Source: JBAYDV01 sp041672845
Lineage (GTDB): Bacteria > Bacteroidota > Bacteroidia > Bacteroidales > UBA932
Assembly (NCBI GenBank): GCA_041672845.1
Contig: JBAYYV010000009.1
Location: 1 to 14,085, forward strand
Direction of reading: 5' to 3'
Length of the DNA: 14,085 nt
The notes beneath the pieces were generated by a model. It was given only the letters and a program-made list of their open reading frames with translations. It searched no databases and had not been told where the DNA came from. The position numbers and the translations under genes were made by a program. Below are positions 1-6,766 of the stretch, piece after piece (within the stretch, counting starts at the first letter, position 1; the number at the start of each line of letters is the position of its first letter).

Positions 1-1
1 C

Positions 2-1075
2 CCGGAGACCGCGATGCGCCACAGCGCGGTGTGGGCGTGTTTGCGACTGAGGGCTGACCTGATCTCCACGATGCCGATCGACGCCTACCGGAAGGTCGGT
101 GGCATTCAGGTGGAGGTGCCCAAACCGCCGGTGCTCACGCGGCCTGGCGCTGGCGGGCAGAAGATGCTGGAGTGGATGTACTCCTCGCAGGTCGACCTGG
201 ACCGGGCCGGGAACGCGATGGGCATCATCACCGCGCGGGATGCCATGGGCCGCCCGGCGCGCGTTGAGCTGCAGGACCTGGCCGACTCGTCGGTGCTCAT
301 CAAGGACGGCCAGATCGACCATTACCGGTTCCGTGGCAGGCGGTATGAGCCCTACGAGGTGTGGCACGAGAAGCAGTACACGGTCGCGGGCCTGCCGATC
401 GGGTTGTCCCCGGTGTCGTACGCGGCGTGGAGCATCGGCCAGTACCTGACCGCGCAGCAGTTCGCGCTGGACTGGTTCACCGGCGGTGGGGTGCCGGCGG
501 GCTCGTTGAAGAACACGGCGAAGACCATCAAGCGGTCGGACTCCGAGGAGATCAAGTCCCGGTTCAAGGCATCCGTTGAGCCTGGCGGCGTGTTCGTGCA
601 CGGCTCGGACTGGGAGTACAAGCCGCTGCAGGCGATGACCAGCGACGCGGCGTGGATCTCCACCCAGCAGCACGGCATCCCCGACATCGCCCGGTTCTTC
701 GGCTGCCCGGCCGACATGATCGACGCGGCGGTACAGAGCGGGTCGATCACCTACGCCTCGATCAGCCAGCGCAACCTCCAGCTGCTGATCATGAACATCG
801 GGCCGGCGGTGTTCCGCCGGGAGACCGCGCTCAGCGACCTGTTGCCGGAACCGAGGTTCGTCAAGCTCAACAGCGACGCGCTGCTGCGGATGGACCCCGA
901 GACCCGCGCGAAGGTGCTCGGCCAGCAGGTGCGCGACCGGCTGATCGCCCCGTCGGAGGCTCGCGCGCTGGACAACCGCCAGCCGTTCACCGAGGACCAG
1001 TTCGCCGAGTTCGACCGGCTGTTCGGCGCACCGCGCACCCAGCCCGTTACCGCTACGTCAGGAGTGACCTCATGA
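2..1075 (+). CDS. Phage portal protein, HK97 family (5' partial)
   Basis: The portal forms the dodecameric ring at one capsid vertex, through which DNA is packaged and ejected and to which the tail joins. The reading frame is open to the left edge: codons for P-E-T-A precede the first ATG at 14, and the run 'HSAVWACLRLRADLIS' is typical portal sequence that normally lies well inside the protein. The true start is therefore upstream, and an N-terminal piece (I estimate several tens of residues) is missing. Other family-like segments are 'GLPIGLSPVSYAA' (near 390-430) and 'HGIPDIARFFGCPADMID' (near 670-725), followed by the helical stretch 'SISQRNLQLL'. The C-terminus is a polar tail. The stop overlaps the next gene's start as ATGA (1072-1075), indicating translational coupling to the protease. 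Recognition is from sequence pattern, not a search. Confidence 0.9.
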   Translation, partial: PETAMRHSAVWACLRLRADLISTMPIDAYRKVGGIQVEVPKPPVLTRPGAGGQKMLEWMYSSQVDLDRAGNAMGIITARDAMGRPARVELQDLADSSVLIKDGQIDHYRFRGRRYEPYEVWHEKQYTVAGLPIGLSPVSYAAWSIGQYLTAQQFALDWFTGGGVPAGSLKNTAKTIKRSDSEEIKSRFKASVEPGGVFVHGSDWEYKPLQAMTSDAAWISTQQHGIPDIARFFGCPADMIDAAVQSGSITYASISQRNLQLLIMNIGPAVFRRETALSDLLPEPRFVKLNSDALLRMDPETRAKVLGQQVRDRLIAPSEARALDNRQPFTEDQFAEFDRLFGAPRTQPVTATSGVTS

Positions 1076-1824
1076 GCGCGACGACCCTGCGGGCCGCGGC
1101 GACCGTCCGGGCCGCCGAGGTGGCCGCTCCGGCTGACCGCCCGTCGCGGCGCCGGTCCGCCGAGGAGGAGACCGCACCGGCTCGGGTGAGCGTCCGGGTT
1201 CGTGACCTGCAGATCCGGGAGGCCGGCTCGACGGGGCTGCAGTTCCGCGGCTACGCCTCGGTCACCGATGCGAGCTACGAGATGTGGGACATGTTCGGCC
1301 CGTACGCGGAGCTCGTGTCACCGGGCGCGTTCGCCAAGACCCTGGGCACACCGGAGCTGGACGTGCCGCTGGTGCTGCAACACCAGGACCTGCGAAGGAT
1401 CGCCCGCACCACCAACGGCAGCCTGCGCCTGACCGAGGACGACAACGGGCTGCTGGTCGAGGCTGACCTCGACCCCGAAGACCGGGACGTCGACTACATC
1501 GTGCCCAAGCTGCGTAGCGGCCTGATTGACGAGATGTCCTTCAAGTTCCGCATCACCAGCGGCCAATGGTCACCGGACTGGATGGAGTACCACATCAACG
1601 AGGTGGACATTCACCGCGGCGACGTGGCGATCGTCGGGTACGGCGCCAACCCGCACACCGCCGGCGCCAGCATCCGCCACGGTGACCCGCTCGCGTTGGT
1701 CCGGTCCCTGGACGAGGAGCAGGCCCGCACCGTGCTGGCCGCCCTGACCGCCCGGCTCACGCCGGCCACGACTCCGCGTGTTCGCATCAGCGATGAGGAC
1801 ACGCGGCTGCGCGTCATCTCCTGA
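1072..1824 (+). CDS. HK97-type prohead protease (peptidase family U35)
   Basis: This is a serine protease that removes the scaffold-like N-terminal segment of the capsid protein during head maturation. The 250-residue length is somewhat longer than the core family because of an Arg/Ala-rich N-terminal extension (about 1-40). The core begins with 'GLQFRGYASV' (55-64) and 'SPGAFAKTL' (83-91). The likely catalytic His is H104 in 'LVLQHQD', and the likely catalytic Ser is S156 in 'DEMSFKF', matching the usual H...S arrangement of U35 enzymes. A conserved 'HRGDVAIVGYGANP' segment follows at 181-194. The C-terminus (205-250) is helical and polar. The start is the ATG at 1072, which overlaps the portal stop. 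The in-frame open region further upstream lies inside the portal gene and is not coding in this frame. The next gene is the capsid protein, the expected substrate. Confidence 0.9.
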   Translation: MSATTLRAAATVRAAEVAAPADRPSRRRSAEEETAPARVSVRVRDLQIREAGSTGLQFRGYASVTDASYEMWDMFGPYAELVSPGAFAKTLGTPELDVPLVLQHQDLRRIARTTNGSLRLTEDDNGLLVEADLDPEDRDVDYIVPKLRSGLIDEMSFKFRITSGQWSPDWMEYHINEVDIHRGDVAIVGYGANPHTAGASIRHGDPLALVRSLDEEQARTVLAALTARLTPATTPRVRISDEDTRLRVIS

Positions 1825-1958
1825 CGCGCCTTTCCCTGCCGCTTCGCGTAGGAACCCCGCACCGCGCCACGGCCCGGTCTGGGTGTCACCGCCTGCTGTC
1901 CGCAGGGCCATCACCCACCTACCCGATCCCGCTCGCGGGAGAGAGGAGCGGCGTCACC
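1825..1958 (+). other. Intergenic leader of the capsid gene
   Basis: This 134-base gap is the longest non-coding stretch in the window. It holds a small inverted repeat next to the capsid ribosome binding site, annotated separately, and a weaker 5-bp stem around 'cctgctgtccgcagg' near 1890-1904. I see no convincing -35/-10 promoter pair. The region could serve as an mRNA leader that raises capsid translation, but that is inference. Confidence 0.5.
1927..1940 (+). repeat. Inverted repeat just upstream of capsid Shine-Dalgarno
   Basis: The sequence TCCCGC-TC-GCGGGA is a 6-bp perfect inverted repeat with a 2-base centre (in RNA more likely 5 bp with a 4-base CTCG loop). It ends exactly where the purine-rich ribosome binding site begins (GAGAGGAG at 1941-1948; ATG at 1959). 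A hairpin here would leave the binding site exposed and might act as a 5' stabiliser. The pairing is seen; the function is inferred. Confidence 0.4.
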
Positions 1959-3344
1959 ATGACGCTGGATCAGCTCATCGCGCAGCTCCGGGGCCAGATG
2001 GCCACCAAGCTGGAGCAGCGCAACAAGATCGCCACGCAGCTCGCCGAGCTGCGCGCGGCGGAGACCACCGACGAGGCCGAGGTCACCAGCCTGCGGAAGT
2101 CCAAGGGCGACCTGGACGCCGAGCTGGACGCCCTGCAGGCCCGGGTCGCCGAGTTCGAGCAGGAGAAGGCTCGCGACGACGCGGCGGACCGGCTGGCCCG
2201 CGAGGTCACCCCGGCAGCCGTGCGGCCCTCCTATGACCAGGTCGCCCGGGTCGGGGTCGAGGCGCGCACCTACCGGCCCGACACCGACAAGCGCGGCAAG
2301 CAGTTCCTGTCGGATGTGGTCCGGTCGTTCTGGCACCGCGACCCCGCCGCGGGTGAGCGGCTGGGCCGGCACATGGACGAGGAGCGCGTGGAGCGGGAGC
2401 AGTACCTGCAGCGCGCGGTCGGCACCGGTGCATTCGCGGGCCTGACCGTGCCGCAGTACCTGACCGACATGTACGCGCCGGCCACCGCGGCACTGCGGCC
2501 ATTCGCCGACGAGTGCTGCACACCGCACGACCTGCCGCCGGATGGCATGACGGTCAACATCTCCCGGATCACCACGGCCTCGAGCGTGGATCTGCAGGCG
2601 GCCGAGAACGACGCGGTGGCCGAGCAGAACATGGACGACACGCTGCTGACCATCCCGGTGCAGACCGCGGCCGGCCAGCAGACGATCTCCCGGCAGGCCA
2701 TCGACCGGGGTACCGGCATCGAGGACGTCACGATGCAGGACCTGTTCAAGCGGTACGCCACCAAGCTGGACTCCACGCTGCTCAACCAGGCCACCACCGG
2801 CCTGTCCGCGGTGGCGCAGGCGGTGGCCTACACCGATGCCAGCCCGACCGCGCCCGAGCTGTACCCGAAGATCCTCAACGGGTTCGCGAACGTGGAGGCC
2901 GCGCTGCTGGCGCAGGCCATGCCCACCCACGTGACGATGCACTCCCGCCGGTGGAACTGGATGCAGTCTCAGGTGTCGTCCAACTGGCCGTTCATCAGCC
3001 AACCGTCCATCCCGACCCAGTCCGGTGGCGTGAACCTCGGCGCCGGCTACGGCAAGGGTGTGCGCGGCATTCTGCCCAACGGGTCCCTGGTGGTGGTGGA
3101 CAACAACATCGCCACCAACCTCGGTGCGGGCACGAACGAGGACGAGATTTACGTGACCCCACAGGACGAGTGCCACCTGTGGGAGGACCCGTCCGCGCCG
3201 CTGTTCATCCGGGCGGAGCAGACCAAGGTCGCCAACCTCGGTGTGGTGCTGGTCGTCTACGGCTACTTCGCCTACACCTTCGGCCGCTACACCAACGGCA
3301 TGGGCAAGATCGGCGGCACCGGTCTGGTCACGCCGACCTTCTGA
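1959..3344 (+). CDS. Major capsid protein, HK97 fold, with N-terminal scaffold segment
   Basis: This is the main shell protein of the head, 461 residues. Residues about 4-80 are a charged heptad-like coiled coil ('LDQLIAQLRGQMATKLEQ' onward), equivalent to the HK97 delta domain that acts as a built-in scaffold and is removed by the prohead protease. A polar linker (about 85-150) joins it to the shell domain. 'QTISRQAIDRG' (241-251), 'HVTMHSRRWNWM' (324-335) and the C-terminal 'LFIRAEQTKVANLGVVL' plus 'YFAYTFGRY' (415-444) are typical of HK97-fold capsids of actinophages. The start ATG at 1959 has a strong site, GAGAGGAG, 10 bases upstream. No separate scaffold gene is present, consistent with the fused segment. 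Codon use is very G/C-ending, as expected for a highly expressed gene here. The exact cleavage site cannot be read, but it probably lies between 80 and 155. Confidence 0.93.
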   Translation: MTLDQLIAQLRGQMATKLEQRNKIATQLAELRAAETTDEAEVTSLRKSKGDLDAELDALQARVAEFEQEKARDDAADRLAREVTPAAVRPSYDQVARVGVEARTYRPDTDKRGKQFLSDVVRSFWHRDPAAGERLGRHMDEERVEREQYLQRAVGTGAFAGLTVPQYLTDMYAPATAALRPFADECCTPHDLPPDGMTVNISRITTASSVDLQAAENDAVAEQNMDDTLLTIPVQTAAGQQTISRQAIDRGTGIEDVTMQDLFKRYATKLDSTLLNQATTGLSAVAQAVAYTDASPTAPELYPKILNGFANVEAALLAQAMPTHVTMHSRRWNWMQSQVSSNWPFISQPSIPTQSGGVNLGAGYGKGVRGILPNGSLVVVDNNIATNLGAGTNEDEIYVTPQDECHLWEDPSAPLFIRAEQTKVANLGVVLVVYGYFAYTFGRYTNGMGKIGGTGLVTPTF

Positions 3345-3356
3345 TGATCACCCGAT

Positions 3357-3395
3357 GACAAAGGGGGCCGTCCCCCGTGGGCGGCCCCCTTTGTC
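3357..3395 (+). terminator. Strong GC-rich hairpin after the capsid gene
   Basis: A perfect 14-bp stem is formed by 3357-3370 (GACAAAGGGGGCCG) and 3382-3395 (CGGCCCCCTTTGTC). The 11-base loop (3371-3381) could pair further as CCC/GGG. It starts 12 bases after the capsid stop. No T-run follows (next bases are CTGGC), so it is not a classical U-tail terminator. Such U-less hairpins are common in actinobacteria. It may terminate part of the transcripts, or protect the capsid mRNA from 3' decay, giving the capsid an expression excess over the genes downstream. Confidence 0.75.
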
Positions 3396-3418
3396 CTGGC
3401 GCACCCGGAGAGGACGCG

Positions 3419-3649
3419 ATGACCGAGGACCAGCCACAGACCGAAGACCCGATGGTGGCCGCGTTGCTGCGGGAACGCGAGGGCTACCTCAGCCGCGACC
3501 TGCCGGATCGTGTCGCGCTGGTCGACGAGCAGCTCCGGCTGCGTGGCCACAAGCCCGCCCAGGCCAGCGGCGACCCCAGCAGGACGCCGCCCAAGGCAGC
3601 GAAACCGGCGAGCAAGGCACGGCAGACCACGCGTACGACCGATACCTGA
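3419..3649 (+). CDS. Small hypothetical protein downstream of capsid
   Basis: This is a 76-residue protein that I do not recognise as a named family. Residues 1-12 are acidic and polar, and 13-45 look helical ('MVAALLREREGYLSRDL'). The tail from about 46 is Lys/Pro/Ala/Thr-rich, basic and probably disordered. The chosen start is the ATG at 3419, with GGAGAGG at 3407-3413 about 5 bases upstream. An ATG at 3377 in the same frame lies inside the hairpin and lacks a binding site. Small proteins of this type often sit between capsid and connector genes in actinophages. A head-associated or assembly role is possible from position only. Confidence 0.72.
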   Translation: MTEDQPQTEDPMVAALLREREGYLSRDLPDRVALVDEQLRLRGHKPAQASGDPSRTPPKAAKPASKARQTTRTTDT

Positions 3650-3675
3650 CCGCCGGCTGCCGGAGGGGGTGAGCT

Positions 3676-4278
3676 GTGGCCACCACGACCTACACGACGC
3701 TGACTCTAGTGAAGACGGCCCTCGGCATCCCTGAGGCCGACACCGGCGACGACACGCTGCTCAACAGCAGCATCGCCAGCGCCTCCCGGTGGATCGACCG
3801 GGATACCGGCAGGCGGTACTGGAAAGACGACAGCGCCGTGCCGCGGCTGGTCCGGACGTCCAAATGCGCGTTCTGGGACAACGGCGAGCACATGCTGCTG
3901 GTCAACGACATCGCCTCGACCGCGGGCCTGATCGTGGAGACCGGGTCGACCTCAGGCGGCTGGCAGACGGTCACCGGCTACGAAACCCTGCCGGACAACG
4001 CGATCAGCGACGGTGTCCCGATCACCCGGATCGTGCACCCCTCGCAGTGGCCGACCGGTCCCCATCAGCGTGTCCGGATCACCGCGATCTGGGGCTGGCC
4101 GAGCGTGCCGGAACAGGTTGAGGAGGCCGCGCGGCTGCTGGTGAGCCGACGCTTCCGTCGCAAGGACTCACCCCAGGGCGTGGCGGGCTCGGCGGATTGG
4201 GGCGTGGTCCGGATCGCGCGAACTGACCCCGACGTGTGGGACCTGCTCAAGGACGTCGAGCTGCCCGGGTTCGGATAG
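3676..4278 (+). CDS. Head-tail connector protein, gp6-like
   Basis: This 200-residue protein likely forms the adaptor ring beneath the portal. The N-terminus 'TLTLVKTALGIPEADTGDD' followed by 'LLNSSIASASRWIDRDTGR' (about 28-46) matches the gp6-like connector pattern: two helices with acidic residues, then the 'WIDRxTGR' segment. The middle (55-145) is beta-rich with a G-W-x-S-V-P-E turn (140-146). It is followed by helix 'EQVEEAARLLVSRRFRRKDSP' (146-166) and a C-terminal segment of the kind that contacts the portal clip in this family. The start is GTG at 3676, preceded by a good site, GGAGGGGG (3662-3669). The gene follows the small protein by 26 bases and ends 15 bases before the tail-terminator-like gene, whose binding site overlaps the stop codon. 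Confidence 0.82.
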   Translation: MATTTYTTLTLVKTALGIPEADTGDDTLLNSSIASASRWIDRDTGRRYWKDDSAVPRLVRTSKCAFWDNGEHMLLVNDIASTAGLIVETGSTSGGWQTVTGYETLPDNAISDGVPITRIVHPSQWPTGPHQRVRITAIWGWPSVPEQVEEAARLLVSRRFRRKDSPQGVAGSADWGVVRIARTDPDVWDLLKDVELPGFG

Positions 4279-4293
4279 GAGAGCGATTCCACT

Positions 4294-4701
4294 ATGGACA
4301 TGACAGCGGTGTTCCAGGGACTGGCCGACAACGCCGCCACCACCGGGTTGCGGTGCTTCGCTGAGGTGCCCGACGCGATCAGCCCGCCGGCGTTCCTGGT
4401 CGTCGACGCCGAGATCCTGTTCAACCAGAGTTTCGGCGGCATGGAGGAGCTCAACCCGGTCACCTGCCGGTTGCTGGTGTCGGCCGCGACGGACAAGCAG
4501 GGCCAGCAGAAGGTCAAGGACTACCTCAAGGGCTCCGGCCCTCTGAGTGTCAAGGCCGCGCTGGAAGCCGACCGCACTTTGGGTGGCGCCTGCGACGACT
4601 GCCACGTGATGCGCGCCAGCGGGCCGGCCATGTACGAGCACGCCGGCCAGCACTACTGGGGCTGCGAACTCGCGGTCCACGTCATCGGATCGGGGACGTG
4701 A
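4294..4701 (+). CDS. Tail terminator-like / head-tail joining protein
   Basis: This 135-residue protein resembles the tail terminator family, which caps the growing tail tube and docks it on the head. It opens with a helix ('MDMTAVFQGLADNAATT'), then 'FAEVPDAISPPAFLVVDAEI', a Pro-containing pattern typical of actinophage terminators. Next are 'MEELNPVTCRLLVSAATDK' (a beta strand with the usual 'V...LVS...D' pattern) and a helix ending in 'KGSGPLSVKAALEADRTL'. It closes with a C-terminal strand pair, 'YWGCELAVHVIG'. Four cysteines (residues 22, 59, 100 and 103 by my count) include a C-D-D-C pair, unusual for this family. The site AGGAG at 4277-4281 overlaps the previous stop. The stop overlaps the next ATG as TGATG. 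The family call is by pattern and position. A head-closure protein would be the alternative. Confidence 0.72.
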   Translation: MDMTAVFQGLADNAATTGLRCFAEVPDAISPPAFLVVDAEILFNQSFGGMEELNPVTCRLLVSAATDKQGQQKVKDYLKGSGPLSVKAALEADRTLGGACDDCHVMRASGPAMYEHAGQHYWGCELAVHVIGSGT

Positions 4702-5435
4702 TGGGCAAGTTCATTTTGACGAACGTCCGGCTGTTCACCGGTGCCGCCGACCTCACCGGCGCCAGCAACAAGCTGGAGATCTCCGCCGAGGTCGAGGACA
4801 AGGAGACCACCAACTTCGGGTCCGGCGGCTGGAAAGAGTTCCGTGGCGGGCTCGCGGCCACGGAGATCAGCGCCGAGGGACAGTGGGAGGCCGGCGACCC
4901 GTCGATGGTGGACAACGAGCGGTGGGCCGCACTCGGCGGGCTTGGCCCGTGGACGGCCGCACCGGACGGCGCCGCAGTGGGCGCGCTGGCCTATGTCACC
5001 AATGCGCTGTCCGGCATGTACAAGCTCGGCGGCGAGGTAGGCGACGTCGCGCCGTGGACCGGGGAGGCCAAGTCCAGTTGGCCGCTGGTGCGCGGCCAGA
5101 TCGCCCACCCGCCTGGCACCGCACGCACCGCCAGCGGCACTGGCACCGGCGCGCAACTGGGCGCGGTGACCACCGGCAAGCAGCTTTATGCCGCGCTGCA
5201 CGTACTGTCGGTGGCTGGCACCGGCACACCCACGATCACCGTCGAGATCGAATCCGACGACGCCAGCGGATTCCCGTCTGCCGTCTCACGCATCACTTTC
5301 GCGTCCGCCACCGCTGCGGGCGGGCAGATCGCGCGCGCGGCCGGGCCGATCACCGACACCTGGTTCCGCCCGAAATGGACGATCAGCGGGACCAGCCCCA
5401 GCTTTCTGTTCGTCGTCGCCTTCGGCATCGCATAG
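4701..5435 (+). CDS. Tail tube-type protein A, long form with C-terminal extra domain
   Basis: This 244-residue protein probably belongs to the tail tube. Its first ~55 residues match the next gene closely: both have 'AEVxD...T.FGSGGWKE..GGL', about 25 identities over the first 51 aligned positions. Residues about 60-125 are less conserved ('SMVDNERWAALGGLGPW'). From about 125 there is a separate beta-rich domain, with 'RGQIAHPPGTARTASGTG', 'LYAALHVLSVAGTGTPTIT' and 'ITDTWFRPKWTISG', ending in a hydrophobic strand. Added C-terminal domains on tube proteins (as on lambda gpV) often decorate the tail surface. I chose ATG 4701 (TGATG overlap) over the adjacent GTG 4698, since either would work. 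It may be a minor tube or tail-surface protein rather than the main subunit. Confidence 0.78.
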   Translation: MGKFILTNVRLFTGAADLTGASNKLEISAEVEDKETTNFGSGGWKEFRGGLAATEISAEGQWEAGDPSMVDNERWAALGGLGPWTAAPDGAAVGALAYVTNALSGMYKLGGEVGDVAPWTGEAKSSWPLVRGQIAHPPGTARTASGTGTGAQLGAVTTGKQLYAALHVLSVAGTGTPTITVEIESDDASGFPSAVSRITFASATAAGGQIARAAGPITDTWFRPKWTISGTSPSFLFVVAFGIA

Positions 5436-5447
5436 AAGGGTTTTCCT

Positions 5448-5858
5448 ATGGCCAAGATGGTGCTGCTCGCCTCCTATCTGAGCATCAACAGCAACGACCT
5501 CTCCGGCAACACGTCGAAGATCGAGCTCACCGCCGAGGTGGCCGACGAGGACGTCACCACGTTCGGTTCCGGCGGCTGGAAGGAAGTCCTCGGCGGGCTG
5601 AAGGAGGGGTCGCTGTCGGTGACGTTCAAGCAGGACGTCGCCGCCTCGGCGCTCGACTCGATCATGTGGGCGCTGTTCGGCACGGTCGTGCCGTTCGAGG
5701 TTCGGCTGTCGAATGCCGCCGTGGGCACGTCCAATCCGAAGTACACCGGCAGCGTGCTGGTCAAGGAGTGGAAGCCGATCGCCGGTGAGGTCGGGTCGGT
5801 GGCCGAGGTCGACGTGGAGTTCCCGACCTCCGGGGCTGTCGCCCGCGCGGTGTCCTGA
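5448..5858 (+). CDS. Tail tube-type protein B, probable major tail protein
   Basis: This 136-residue compact protein is probably the main tail tube subunit. The N-terminus 'MAKMVLLASYLSINSNDLSG' and 'FGSGGWKEVLGGLKEGSLSV' fit small beta-barrel tube proteins. So do 'FKQDVAASALDSIMWALFG' (helix with the usual D-aa-lD pattern) and the C-terminal 'VKEWKPIAGEVGSVAEVDV'. Such proteins pack as hexameric rings around the tape measure. It is a paralog of the preceding gene but lacks its extra C-terminal domain. The start ATG at 5448 has AGAAGGG at 5434-5440, the region overlapping the upstream stop. The stop overlaps the next ATG as TGATG (5856-5860). It lies upstream of the chaperone and tape measure genes, the expected place for the major tail gene. 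Confidence 0.83.
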   Translation: MAKMVLLASYLSINSNDLSGNTSKIELTAEVADEDVTTFGSGGWKEVLGGLKEGSLSVTFKQDVAASALDSIMWALFGTVVPFEVRLSNAAVGTSNPKYTGSVLVKEWKPIAGEVGSVAEVDVEFPTSGAVARAVS

Positions 5859-6349
5859 TGCCTGTCGAGCTGGACCTCTCCGGACCGGAACGCCGGTTGC
5901 GGGACCTGGGCCGCGCGTTGCGTGCGGAGGAGAACGGCAAGGAGTTGCGCCGCCAGCTCACCCGCAACCTGCGTCAGGCCGCAGGACCAGCGCGGCAGGC
6001 CGCCCGTGCGGAGGTCCGCTCCGTGTCCTCGCGCGGCCATGCCGGGCCGTCGATCCGGACGGCGATCGCGCAGAAGATCCAGGTCGTGGCGAAGGTGTCC
6101 GGGAAGACGGTCGGGGCGCGGGTGGTGGCCAGGGAAACCCCGAAGGTCCGCGGGTTCCGGCACGCGCCGAGACGGTTCAACTCGGCCAAGGGCTGGAACC
6201 ACCTGGTGTATCGCAGCGGGAGGACAGCCCATCAGCGCGGCAAGCCCGGATGGTTCGACAAGCCGATCGCCGCCCGGAAACCCCAGTACAAGCGCGCGGT
6301 GCTCGCAGCCATGGACGCCACCGCCAACCGCATCGCGAGGAGGATCTGA
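5858..6349 (+). CDS. Basic gp10-like putative tail completion / minor tail protein
   Basis: This 163-residue, strongly basic protein has Arg and Lys throughout. The helical N-terminal half ('RRLRDLGRALRAEENGKEL', 'RQAARAEVRS') is followed by 'GPSIRTAIAQKIQVV', a pattern like the 'LR.SI...V' core of HK97 gp10-type proteins. The second half contains 'GWNHLVYRSG', 'PGWFDKPIA' and a closing helix 'YKRAVLAAMDATANRIARR'. The gp10 family acts in head-tail joining or tail completion. Here the gene sits between the tube proteins and the chaperone instead of next to the connector, so a minor tail role is also possible. It starts by TGATG overlap with the tube gene. Its stop touches the next gene's GTG directly. 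Confidence 0.62.
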   Translation: MPVELDLSGPERRLRDLGRALRAEENGKELRRQLTRNLRQAAGPARQAARAEVRSVSSRGHAGPSIRTAIAQKIQVVAKVSGKTVGARVVARETPKVRGFRHAPRRFNSAKGWNHLVYRSGRTAHQRGKPGWFDKPIAARKPQYKRAVLAAMDATANRIARRI

Positions 6350-6766
6350 GTGATCGTCACCTACAGCCCGGCAGGCCAGGACAACCAGGTGTGGACCTGG
6401 GACCCGGGTCAGGTCCGCGCCAAGGACGCCGAACTGATCGAGGACAAATTCGGTGGCACGTGGGACGAGTTCAACCTGCAGTTGCTGCAGGGCCGGATGC
6501 GGGCCCGACGCGTGCTGCTGTGGCACCTGCTGCGCAGCGAGCACCCCACCATCCGGATCGATGACATCGACTTCGCCGCCTCCGAGCTCACGCTCGACCT
6601 GCAGCCCGCCGAGCTGCAGCTGATGCGCGAGGGCATCCAGAAGGCCGCGGGTCTGTCGGAGGACAAGCGGGACCTGGCGTTGCAGCTGATCGACCAGCAG
6701 ATCACCGAGGCCGGTGGACCGGCGGGAAAAGCCCCCTCCAAGCCGAGCGCGAAGAATACTGCCTAG
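6350..6766 (+). CDS. Tail assembly chaperone, short (non-frameshifted) product
   Basis: This 138-residue protein corresponds to the gpG-type chaperone that keeps the tape measure soluble and recruits tube subunits. The start is GTG 6350, directly after the previous stop, with AGGAGGA (6338-6344) as binding site. The protein is acidic and helical: 'DAELIEDKFGGTWDEFNLQL', then 'GRMRARRVLLWHLLRSEHP' (about 45-63), 'DIDFAASELTLDLQPAELQ' and 'LALQLIDQQI'. The tail (125-138) is Lys/Ser/Pro-rich and lies beyond the slippery site, as usual for the zero-frame end of such genes. It immediately precedes the tape measure, the conserved location. A second, longer product is made by frameshift (next entry). 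Confidence 0.85.
   Translation: MIVTYSPAGQDNQVWTWDPGQVRAKDAELIEDKFGGTWDEFNLQLLQGRMRARRVLLWHLLRSEHPTIRIDDIDFAASELTLDLQPAELQLMREGIQKAAGLSEDKRDLALQLIDQQITEAGGPAGKAPSKPSAKNTA

Noticed and set aside
652..1071. Upstream extension of the prohead protease frame into the portal gene
   Set aside because: Residues before the ATG at 1072 are Arg/Pro/Gly-rich shadow sequence of the portal; the ATGA overlap gives the natural start.
1911..3176. 421-codon open frame on the - strand opposite the capsid gene
   Set aside because: Composition is His/Gly/Arg/Val-rich shadow sequence; it lies fully antisense to the capsid protein and has no recognisable domain.
2513..3358. 281-codon + strand frame inside the capsid gene
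   Set aside because: Gly/Arg/His-rich out-of-frame reading of the capsid coding sequence without a start signal.
5474..6544. 356-codon open frame on the - strand across tube and gp10-like genes
   Set aside because: It spans two good + strand genes with no family pattern, as expected by chance at this GC content.
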